Positions 53,439 through 62,354 of a DNA stretch of 64,000 nt are shown piece after piece (position 1 is the stretch's first letter; each line of letters starts with the position of its first letter). The position numbers and the translations under genes are program-made. This DNA is from Mycoplasmopsis caviae (lineage in GTDB: Bacteria > Bacillota_I > Bacilli_A > Mycoplasmatales > Metamycoplasmataceae), in the NCBI RefSeq assembly GCF_024498215.1, contig NZ_CP101806.1, forward strand, positions 558,001 through 622,000, read 5' to 3'. The notes under the pieces were generated by a model that was not told where the DNA came from, ran no database searches, and saw nothing but the letters and a program-made list of their open reading frames with translations.

Positions 53439-53614
53439 TCTACTTTTTTGAACTTTATTGCTAAGTAAATTGTAATTGAAATTAAAATTACTAATGCTAT
53501 TGTTATTAGAACTGCTGGTCAAACTTGTGCTGAATTATCAACTTTTTCTACTTCCTGTATATGGAAGTTTATCATACAAGCTGGACAATGGCATTTATCA
53601 ATATGAATAGTCAT
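53426..53614 (-). CDS. Small cysteine-containing membrane protein
   Basis: 62 residues: a short N-terminus with DKCHCPACMINFH (Cys8, Cys10, Cys13, two His), an acidic linker, one membrane helix (about 31-53) and a basic end KKVDYKK. GGAGG RBS lies in the mgtE stop region (8-bp gap), so it is co-translated with mgtE. The Cys/His cluster could bind metal. No family recognised. Confidence 0.65.
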
Positions 53615-53622
53615 TTTACCTC

Positions 53623-55068
53623 CTAAACAAATGCAGTAATGAGTGCAAAAGTAAGTGAAAAAATTAACAATGTTGCAATTATGTCAGTAATTGTTTTAAT
53701 TAACGAAACAGATATTGAACTTGGGTCTTTTTTAAATTTAGCTCAAATTATTGGGAAAGCAGCACCTAATAATTTTGAAATGGTTAATGATAATAAAAGT
53801 GCTATTGATGAACCAATTATTATTGCTCAATAAATCATTTTTTGAACTGACATTAAGTCTTTTGTTACTGAAAAATAAACACCAAGACGAGCAAAATTAA
53901 TAAGAGCTAGAATTAATCCGCTAATAAAGCCAATTAAAGTTTCTTTTCAAATTACCTTAGCATACTGATTAGTTTCAATTTCTTTTAATGCTAATGCTCT
54001 ATTAACTGATATATTAGCCTGTATTCCACTATTACTTGTAGTACTATTAATTACTGGAATTAGTGCTGCAAAAGCAATGGTTGCAAGTGAGATAGTTGTT
54101 GCTTGCTGATTAATTCTTTTAGCAATGCTTCATGCTCCAAAATGAACTATAATTTGGGTTACTGTTGCAAAAAGCAACAATAATATTAACCACAAAATTC
54201 TAGATTTAAGAATTTTGTATCAAGGTGTTTTTAAATATTCATTCTCATTAACTTCATGGCTATTAATACCTGCAATTTTATATAGGTCCTCGGTTGCTTC
54301 TTCTTTAATAACATCTATAACATCATCACTGGTTATCATACCAACAAGTCTTTTTTCGTGGTTAACAACAGGTAAAACAGACATATCATGTTCACTAAAT
54401 ACTTGAGCGGCAATCTCAGTTTTATCATGCACCGAAACATATGTTACAGGATTGTATATATCATCAATTTTTGCATTTGGATCAGCAAAAATAATTTCCT
54501 CTAAGGTTAAAACGCCAATTAGTTTATTTGTTTCATTAACTACATAGTAATAATGAACTAATTCAGCATTTTTCTTTTTGTAATCACGTCTAATTTTATG
54601 TAAGGCTTGTTCGCATGTATAAAAATTACTAATTGACGAAATGTCAATAGACATTATGCTACCAACTTCATCATCTTCATAACTAAGTAACTTGTTTAAT
54701 TCAGTTCTTTTTTCGCGTGGTGTATATGCTAGTATTTTACTTGTAACATTAGAAGGTAATTCTTCTAAAACATCTGCTAATTCATCACTTTGCAATTCTT
54801 GAAGTAATTTCATTCCCCAATCTTCTGTAAAACTTTGAGCCAAATTAGATTGAACTTCTTCATCAAGGTAGCTAAACAATTCAGCTGCTTCAACCGTCTT
54901 TAATAAAGGTAAAAAAGTTAATTGTTCTTCTAACTTTAACTCATTTAGTAGTGCTGCAACATCGGCCATTGGATTATTATCGATGAAATCTCTGGCTTTT
55001 GCAACATTTTTAGTTATAATAATTTCTTGCAGTTCGTTCTGTAAGTTAATTTCTTGACTTTCGCTCAT
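53623..55068 (-). CDS. mgtE: Magnesium transporter MgtE
   Basis: 481 residues. N-domain with helical superhelix (ADVAALLNELKLEEQLTF), CBS pair (DDEVGSIMSIDISSISNF, VLPVVNHEKRLVGMITSDD), and five C-terminal membrane helices with AFAALIPVINSTTSNSGIQ, the ion-path region. CBS/N domains sense Mg2+. UGA-Trp at 54217 and others hide the membrane part under code 11. Starts 1 bp after the diadenylate cyclase gene. Confidence 0.95.
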
Positions 55069-55069
55069 G

Positions 55070-55645
55070 TTAATCCTTTAAGTATTTAACTAATTGTTCT
55101 TGAAATTGTTCAAGACGGATGTTGTAAAATGTTCCATTCTTAACAAACTTTACATCTCCAGTTTCTTCACTAACAATTATTGTGGTTGCATCACAAAGTT
55201 CACTAATTCCCATCGCTGCTCTGTGGCGCGCACCATATTGGTTATCAATTGATTTTCTTGTTATTTTATAAAATGTTGATGCATAATAAATTTTGTTATC
55301 ACGGATAATAACTGCTCCATCATGAAGTGGACTATATTTATTAAAAATTGAAATCAGTAGGCTACTGCTAATGTTTGCATTCAAAATAACACCATCAGTT
55401 CTTAAATTATCAATGTTGTCATTATTTTCAATTGTTATCAAAGCACCGACTTTGTTCTTTGATAAATATTCAACTGCTTCCCGAAGTTGGTTGATCAATC
55501 TAATTTGACTACTTTGTCCTAGTTTTTGGAAGTGTGTACGAGCCATTTTATTTTTAATTGAAGAAATAATAAGAGGCATTATTGAGATCAAAATTAAAAT
55601 AACTAATAAAACGATTATTATATAAGAATAGATATTTTTGTCCAT
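55070..55645 (-). CDS. cdaA: Diadenylate cyclase (c-di-AMP synthase), single-helix type
   Basis: 191 residues. Only one N-terminal membrane helix (about 7-30), as in mycoplasma CdaM, instead of the three of CdaA. DAC motifs SPLHDGAVII (DGA) and GARHRAAMGISE (RHR) are intact, so c-di-AMP synthesis is expected. c-di-AMP controls K+ transport in relatives; ktrA/ktrB are also in this window. Sits between a small membrane protein (9-bp gap) and mgtE (1-bp gap). Confidence 0.93.
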   Translation of the reverse strand: MDKNIYSYIIIVLLVILILISIMPLIISSIKNKMARTHFQKLGQSSQIRLINQLREAVEYLSKNKVGALITIENNDNIDNLRTDGVILNANISSSLLISIFNKYSPLHDGAVIIRDNKIYYASTFYKITRKSIDNQYGARHRAAMGISELCDATTIIVSEETGDVKFVKNGTFYNIRLEQFQEQLVKYLKD

Positions 55646-55654
55646 AATTTCTTC

Positions 55655-55957
55655 CTATGAGTAAATTCTTGAAATAAGAACGGCTAAAAGTGTGCAAAGC
55701 AAAATAATCGTGATTGACAAACTAGCACCTAAAATTCTTAAAACTAGTTGTTGTCTTCTAACTTTTGGATCAATTTTGCTTTCTTTTTTAACTAAACACA
55801 TAAATTCTTCACACTCACCACTAATTGGCTTTTGTTCCTCAATTAAAGCAGGATTAGCTAATTCAGCTGCATTTTCATCATAAAGTTTTTGTAATAATTC
55901 TCTTCTTTTTTGGATTCTTTCAGCACATGTTGCTGGGTCTCTATCAATAATAGCCAT
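55655..55957 (-). CDS. Small C-terminally anchored membrane protein
   Basis: 100 residues; helical, charged N-terminal 65 residues (AERIQKRRELLQKLYDEN, then GECEEFMCLVKKES) and one membrane helix (about 73-97) ending in SRIYS. First gene of the unit with cdaA and mgtE. No family recognised; could modulate the cyclase as CdaR does elsewhere, but it has no YbbR resemblance. Confidence 0.7.
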   Translation of the reverse strand: MAIIDRDPATCAERIQKRRELLQKLYDENAAELANPALIEEQKPISGECEEFMCLVKKESKIDPKVRRQQLVLRILGASLSITIILLCTLLAVLISRIYS

Positions 55958-56035
55958 AAATACCTCTTTAATTAATATTTAATTTGATATTAATACTTTA
56001 TATTATAATACAATAAGAAAAATTATTTAGAAAGT

Positions 56036-56071
56036 AAAAAGCCGAGCAACGCTTTTGCTCTGGCTTTTTTT
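56036..56071 (-). terminator. Terminator of the lipoprotein gene at 56093
   Basis: AAAAAGCC-GAGCAA and TTGCTC-T-GGCTTTTT arms with one bulge, ending in T on the minus strand. Confidence 0.8.
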
Positions 56072-56092
56072 GTAAAAAATTCACTTTTTAAA

Positions 56093-56878
56093 TTATTTTG
56101 TTAAATCACAAAATTCAATAATGGTTTTTTTGATTGCTTCAACATCATTTAGATTGCTTAAGTCACTTTTAAGGTTTATAAACTTTTCTTGTTTTCCGGA
56201 AATCAAAAGGTATAAATTATTGTAAAAATCATATTTTTTGTTTTCTTTAAACATTCTTACATATTCACTTACATAAGTATCGCATAATGTTTCAATTTTT
56301 GCTAAATATTCTTTTTGGAAATTGCTGTCAACTTTCTTTTTTTCCATGATTTCTTTAACGCCATTAACAATTTTTGTTTTTAGATCTCCATTTATTGTAA
56401 AAATTTTAAATGATTTAGCAACTTCATCTATTACAGAATTAATAACTGCTTGTTCAGTTGATTCAATTTTATTGTTTAGTTCCTTTAATTTAGAAAGTGT
56501 GCCACTATATAAATTGGATACATCTTCATAATTATCAATTGATTCATTAATTTTATGCTTAAGAGACTCAAAAGCACCAATTTGTTGATTAAGTTCATTT
56601 ATTGCTTTTTTGATTTCATTAACTTTTGCTGACGTTTCAGTTGTCAAAGTTATTTTGTCCTTAAGTTTATTATTTAATTGTGTAAATGATGTAACAATTC
56701 TATTAAATGAATCAATATTAGTTTTGTATTTTGGAATTTCATTAAATTCATTAATTTCTTTTTTAAGTGCTTCGTATTTTTGTTCTTTTGTTTGTGAACA
56801 ACTCGAAGACAAAACAGGAATAGTTGCAAAACCTAAAAGAACTGTACTATTTCTAATTATTGATTTAATTTTGTTCAT
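56093..56878 (-). CDS. Lipoprotein, helical
   Basis: 261 residues. MNKIKSIIRNSTVLLGF signal and lipobox VLSSSC with Cys27. The rest is Lys/Glu/Asn-rich helix (KKEINEFNEIPKYKTNIDS), without known domains. Monocistronic with terminator. Surface exposure inferred. Confidence 0.85.
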   Translation of the reverse strand: MNKIKSIIRNSTVLLGFATIPVLSSSCSQTKEQKYEALKKEINEFNEIPKYKTNIDSFNRIVTSFTQLNNKLKDKITLTTETSAKVNEIKKAINELNQQIGAFESLKHKINESIDNYEDVSNLYSGTLSKLKELNNKIESTEQAVINSVIDEVAKSFKIFTINGDLKTKIVNGVKEIMEKKKVDSNFQKEYLAKIETLCDTYVSEYVRMFKENKKYDFYNNLYLLISGKQEKFINLKSDLSNLNDVEAIKKTIIEFCDLTK

Positions 56879-57115
56879 TTTTCTCCCTAGGTAATAAGTG
56901 TAAATTTACCATATTTAAATTATAGAAAAATATTGAAATAAAAGAAATTGAAGCTTATAAATTCAAAAACAAGATAAAAAATGTTGCTTATGAAAATTAG
57001 AGAAATGGGGTGTCGCTTCTAAATGACACATTACTTTTCTAAATCTCAAATTAATTAAATATTTTATAGTTTTTTGTATAACTTTTAATGTTTATGTCAA
57101 ATAACTGTGCTTTTA
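56879..57115. other. Gene-free stretch before the duplicated region
   Basis: 237 bp without a gene. The start of the 742-bp direct repeat lies at 57026. Confidence 0.5.
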
Positions 57116-57767
57116 TTATTCAATAGGTATATAAATATCATTTAACATCAATTTTTTATCAGTGTAAAAGTTCTTTCAAGATTCATACGAAACTTTAAAA
57201 TCAATTGTAGCATTACTTGGATGAATATAAAACGATTTTGTAAATTCGTTTGATTTATCAAAACGTAGTCAATCATAGTAATGTAATTTAACTTCATTAT
57301 TGAATCCATCATTAAAATTTATAATGTTATAAAAACAAGAGAATAAATAACTTCTATCAAAACCAGCATTCTCTCTTCACGTTAACATAGTAGAGAGATA
57401 GGCTGAATTAGAAATGACATGTGTTGAATATAAATTAATAGGTAACCTTAACTCGTCCGCAAGCAAATTCTCTGAATTTAACCCTGGATATACTTCTGCA
57501 CCCTCTTTGTAAAAAGAATATGCTCTTAATCTTTTTTTCTTACCAAATAAACTTAGTTTTCAGATTTCTGAAATATTATTAGCTTATTCCGCAGAATGCA
57601 AAGCACCAAGAATTCTAGTTTCACCTGCAAATTTTCAATGACTTGCATATTCATTATGATTATAGTTTTTATCACTGTCATCGATTAATTCAATAGTACG
57701 TGAATTATTTTTCAGAGATTGATTTGAATTAAGAGTTAATAGAAGATTAGCATAGTATATTTTTTTA
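57026..57767. repeat. 742-bp direct repeat, left copy
   Basis: Matches 58077-58817 apart from a few small indels (T-runs near 57533 and 57761, and AGCTT versus AAACTT near 57590). Confidence 0.9.
57116..57767 (-). pseudogene. Duplicated 3' fragment of an unknown gene
   Basis: Same C-terminal coding sequence as the copy at 58167-59426 (EGAEVYPGLNSENLLADEL, KNFYTDKKLMLNDIYIPIE), without the 5' part. Confidence 0.75.
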
Positions 57768-58076
57768 CCCGAGTTTCGGAGTTAGACACACTAAAAAGGC
57801 TCAATTTTTGGCAAAAAGCACAAAAAACATTAATTTTTAGGCATTTTTTAAGCTTTTCTCAAAAACGTGTTATATGCATTTAATTACACTTTTTCCCTTA
57901 TTATTGACAGAAAAGAATTAATTACATTTAACTATTTTGTGGTATTATTTAATTTATCGGCACATTTTAACCTTAAAATTGTAAAAGTGTTATTAAAATT
58001 ATTGCCAAAATTTTACCAATATGCCTATTTTATAGGCAAATTGTTCATTTTTTAATTTTTAACTCCGAAAGTCGGG
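57768..58076. mobile_element. 309-bp MITE-like element with terminal inverted repeats
   Basis: Ends CCCGAGTTTCGGAGTTA (left) and TAACTCCGAAAGTCGGG (right), complementary at 16 of 17 positions. No coding capacity. Carries a conserved-apex hairpin (58022-58038) near its right end. Flanked by 742/741-bp direct repeats, which I read as target duplication. Confidence 0.75.
58022..58038. repeat. Hairpin TGCCTAT-TTT-ATAGGCA in the MITE
   Basis: A perfect 7-bp stem, apex CTATTTTATAG at 58025-58035. Confidence 0.7.
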
Positions 58077-58817
58077 ACACATTACTTTTCTAAATCTCAA
58101 ATTAATTAAATATTTTATAGTTTTTTGTATAACTTTTAATGTTTATGTCAAATAACTGTGCTTTTATTATTCAATAGGTATATAAATATCATTTAACATC
58201 AATTTTTTATCAGTGTAAAAGTTCTTTCAAGATTCATACGAAACTTTAAAATCAATTGTAGCATTACTTGGATGAATATAAAACGATTTTGTAAATTCGT
58301 TTGATTTATCAAAACGTAGTCAATCATAGTAATGTAATTTAACTTCATTATTGAATCCATCATTAAAATTTATAATGTTATAAAAACAAGAGAATAAATA
58401 ACTTCTATCAAAACCAGCATTCTCTCTTCACGTTAACATAGTAGAGAGATAGGCTGAATTAGAAATGACATGTGTTGAATATAAATTAATAGGTAACCTT
58501 AACTCGTCCGCAAGCAAATTCTCTGAATTTAACCCTGGATATACTTCTGCACCCTCTTTGTAAAAAGAATATGCTCTTAATCTTTTTTCTTACCAAATAA
58601 ACTTAGTTTTCAGATTTCTGAAATATTATTAAACTTATTCCGCAGAATGCAAAGCACCAAGAATTCTAGTTTCACCTGCAAATTTTCAATGACTTGCATA
58701 TTCATTATGATTATAGTTTTTATCACTGTCATCGATTAATTCAATAGTACGTGAATTATTTTTCAGAGATTGATTTGAATTAAGAGTTAATAGAAGATTA
58801 GCATAGTATATTTTTTA
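58077..58817. repeat. 741-bp direct repeat, right copy
   Basis: Second copy of 57026-57767, immediately after the MITE. Confidence 0.9.
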
Positions 58818-59426
58818 TATGATTCAAATAATTTATTTAATATCTCTTCATACTTTATTTTAGAAATAATTAAATTATCTTTCTTCAAAATATTAATTAT
58901 ATTTTTAACAATTTTATATTCATGTTTTAACAAACTAAAGAAAGCATCCAGAATAAAATGTGAATCATTACTATTTAATTTATTGAATGCTTCTTCTTTA
59001 TTTGCTCCCACAATTGTTTGAATATTTTTAACCTTCTGAGTAATTGAATATTCTAACCCATATACAATGTAATCAAATTTCTTTTTATAACCAAATAAAT
59101 CTTGATTATCACTACTTACACCATCAATCTTTAAAAATTTTTCATTTGCATTAATGTTATTATCCTCAAATCCATAAATTACTCTATCAAACCCATATTT
59201 TTTATACATTTCCTTGTTGTTTTTCAGATTTGGCCTTAGTCCCGACTGGCTCATTGCATCTTTTAAAGCCATTGTTTTATTTTTAAAATTATCATCACCA
59301 CTTCCAAGAATCTTGACAATACTATATTCAAAAATGTTTTTTTTCATTGTTTCAATAATATCTTGGGGCATCAAAGTTGTAAATAACGTTATAACCAAAC
59401 TTATCTACTAATAAAGTTTTAGCCAG
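58167..59426 (-). pseudogene. Unknown protein, 5'-truncated by an IS and frameshifted
   Basis: Readable pieces on the minus strand: LLVDKFGYNVIYNFDAP at the 5' end, FDYIVYGLEYSITQKVKNI, HFILDAFFSLLKHEYKIV, IELIDDSDKNYNHNEYASHW, INLYSTHVISNSAYLSTML and a C-terminal WKNFYTDKKLMLND. Frames break near 59370, 58640 and 58580. The 5' end is cut by the IS at 59427. No family recognised. Its last ~650 bp are duplicated at 57116-57767. Confidence 0.7.
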
Positions 59427-61020
59427 TGTTACTATATAAATTTTAAATAATTACCTATTTTCACCAATTTCAGTTACAAAACCTACAAAATAGTAAAAAA
59501 CAAAGTGAAATAATCAAAAATTTCCTTGTTTTTTTATTTAGTTTTTGATATAATATATAGTAACATTACTATATAAAAAGGAAATTAAAGATGGCAATAC
59601 CAAAAGAAATATTATCGATTGAGAGACCAAAAGGAACGATTGTAAGAAACAGTTTTGGAATTTATTCAGTTGTTAAGAGAAGTTCAAAATATGTTAACGG
59701 AAAAGTCTATTCCCTACAATATTGCGGTTATTGGAAGAATAGAGAACGGCAAATATATAGCATTAAAAGAACCAAAATACATGAAAAACAATAAGAAGGT
59801 AGTAACAACAATAAAGGACTATGGAAATGTTGCAATTTTTCAAAAACATGGCAAAAACATATATGAACAATTACAAAAACATTTTGATGAATTGACAGAC
59901 TAAGAAAATTTATTTAATATCATTAATTCGATGTGCTTATCCAAAGGCCACAAACAGAGATTTAAAATTTTATTATGAAACTTCTTTCCTATCGGAATTA
60001 TTTAAAAATGTTGGTTTAAGTGAATCCATGATGCCTGATTTTTTGAAAGAGTCGGAAGAGATTATGCAAAAATTGAGAATTTCATGGTTGATAGAATTAA
60101 CCAGTTTAAAAAATCTATTCAAATTATTGATGGTACATTAAAATCATACAATTCTGATGATTCTGTTTTTTCTAAATGATCAAGAAAAGGAAAAATAAAA
60201 GGTAGTAAAGATTTTACACTTTTGTATACATACGATTTAAAAACAAAAGAACCAATCTATGGTAGACCATATGCTGGAAATATGTTGGATTGCACTATAT
60301 TTGAAGACTATTTGGAAAATATAGCTAAAAATGATGAGTTAATAGTTGGGGATAAAGGTTATTGGAATTCTAAGATAATTAAGAAGATTGAAGAACACAA
60401 AAAATGAGATATTTATTTCCAATTAAACGTTCTTCAAAACTAATTTCAGCAAATAATTTAATGGATAATTTGATTCCATTAATGATAAAAGATAGAAATT
60501 TACTTGGAAAAATTACTAATATAGGAAATAAATACTATTACACAATTAAAGATTTAGATATAGAAGCGAATGAAAGAAAAGTGCTTTTTAAAATGTCACA
60601 AAAGAAGAATAATTTTGAATTTCAAAAATTTAATGATGAAACTATAAATCTAGGTACAATAATCTTTGAATCTAACAGCAAACTATCACTTGAAGATGTC
60701 TACACAATATATTCTCAAAGATGAGAAATAGAAGAAATGTTTAGATTTTATAAGAACATTTTAGAATTACCAAAAACAGGAGTTCATTCTGAATATAGAC
60801 TTATATACAACAGAGTTTATTAATTACATTTCATTGATAATTTCAATGAGAGTTAAGAACGAATTAACAAGGCTGAACCTAATTGAAAAATATTCATATA
60901 ATCAAATTATCAACTATCTAAAATCATTTAAAAACAATCGTCCAATGGTGTTGATTGAAGAAATACTAAATTATTAAATTACATTGAAAAACTTGCTGAA
61001 ATTTTAGCCATATAGTAACA
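59427..61020 (+). mobile_element. Degenerate IS4-like insertion sequence
   Basis: 1594 bp with short terminal inverted repeats TGTTACTATATA / TATAGTAACA. An extra inverted pair of the same string lies at 59557-59577 before the transposase start. No target duplication is visible: left and right flanks are different broken genes, suggesting recombination between two copies. Confidence 0.7.
59591..61015 (+). pseudogene. IS4-like transposase, frameshifted
   Basis: Starts MAIPKEILSIERPKGT after AAAGGA. Pieces: KVVTTIKDYGNVAIFQKHG, ILDGTLKSYNS-like region, KDFTLLYTYDLKTKEPIYG, IVGDKGYWNSKII (DDE Asp), and YSQRWEIEEMFRFYKNIL (YREK-like Glu motif). Breaks near 59740, 59900, 60060 and 60822. Ends EKLAEILAI at 61015. 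Confidence 0.75.
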
Positions 61021-61035
61021 TCTGTTAAAACTTTT

Positions 61036-62285
61036 TTAATCTACAATGATGTTGTAAAAATTTTTAACAAAAAACAATAAATCATTGGCAAATTTTGAAA
61101 AATTATTGTCATTTGTAATAGAAACATAATTATTTCAGTCTATTTGTTCATTTATAAGTTTACTATATATGTCATCAATTACTTTTTCTATTAATTTTGT
61201 TTGTTCTAGAATAAATTCGCCCGCTTCATCATTAATGTATTTAATATCATTGTGTTCATATTCAGAAAATTTTTCATTTATATTATTTTTATTATTTACA
61301 TAATCATTAAATTTTTTAAATATTTCTATTCAAGCAGTCACAAATCTTTCTTTTACTGCTTTAAAATTATGTGATTTTTTATTTTTGAAATCATCACTAT
61401 TATTTATTTTGTTGCTTCTGTAATTATCTTATTTCTCGCATCAATATTTCTTTGATAACCCTTTAAATGTGGTTCAGCTAAACTTGATAGTTCTTTAACA
61501 TTTTTGCTTACATTATCAAGAAAATCGTTATATAAAATTCTTAAATAATCTAATTCTTTAGCCTTAGTATTAATTTCTTTTGTTGATTTAAATAAATTAT
61601 CAAATGAAGATTTAACAGAATTGTAATTGTTTTCTTCTCACTCAATTATGCTTGTTGCTTGTAATGAATTATTTTTAGTTTCTATTTCATCCTTGATACT
61701 TCTTGCATCACTTAATTCAATTAGTTGCTTATAACCTTCTAGTTCATTATGTTTAGTTACAATAGCTGATGATAATTTGTTGTTAACGTTTGAAGTATTT
61801 GCACTTTTTATTGAATTATAGTTTTTAAAATCAACTTCAAGTAGTTCATTTGTAAGGTTAAGTGTGCTCAAAAATTCAGTTAAGTCAGTTGCTGTATTAA
61901 GTTTACTTCTATGATCTTTTGACAAAAATGTGTTTGTATTTTCTAATTGATCACTAATTGTTGAATATGAAAACCCAAATGCATTAAATGTATCCAGATT
62001 ACTCTTTACATTTTCATATGAAGTTTTAAAAGCATTAAGTCTATGTTTACCATAATCTCATAATTTAATACTTTCTTTTCTCAATTTATTAATATGTGTT
62101 TTAATTTTAATAAACGAATCAATTACTTCATTTCGTTTAGATATATATTGTTCTGACTTTAAATTTGTTAAATCTTCACTACTTTGTTTTGCAAATTCTT
62201 CGACTTCATTCCATTCACTTTGTAATTTTAATTTTTCCATTAAAAAATCTAGATTGACATTTAAATTTTTTAATTTTGACTTTAT
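61036..62285 (-). pseudogene. Coiled-coil (lipoprotein-like) protein, 5'-truncated
   Basis: Reads from the IS boundary at 62285: KLKLQSEWNEVEEFAKQSS, SNLDTFNAFGFSYSTI, NSIKSANTSNVNNKL, RNIDARNKIITEATK, then after a one-base shift near 61425 VKERFVTAWIEIFKKFND to a stop at 61036. Lys/Asn/Ser-rich helices like mycoplasma surface lipoproteins; the signal peptide has been removed by the IS1634-type element. Confidence 0.65.
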
Positions 62286-62319
62286 CTTGACTTTGACACT
62301 TTAGAAATTCATTTTTTAA

Positions 62320-62342
62320 AAAAGCCTATAAAATAGGCTTTT
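62320..62342. terminator. Hairpin AAAAGCCTAT-AAA-ATAGGCTTTT at the IS end
   Basis: A perfect 10-bp stem, apex CTATAAAATAG at 62326-62336. 13 bp after the transposase stop. Confidence 0.8.
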
Positions 62343-62354
62343 ATGGAAAGTCTA

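Noticed and set aside
57026-58817. Direct repeats as a CRISPR array
   Set aside because: Only two long copies around one insert; no short regular repeat-spacer pattern and no cas genes.
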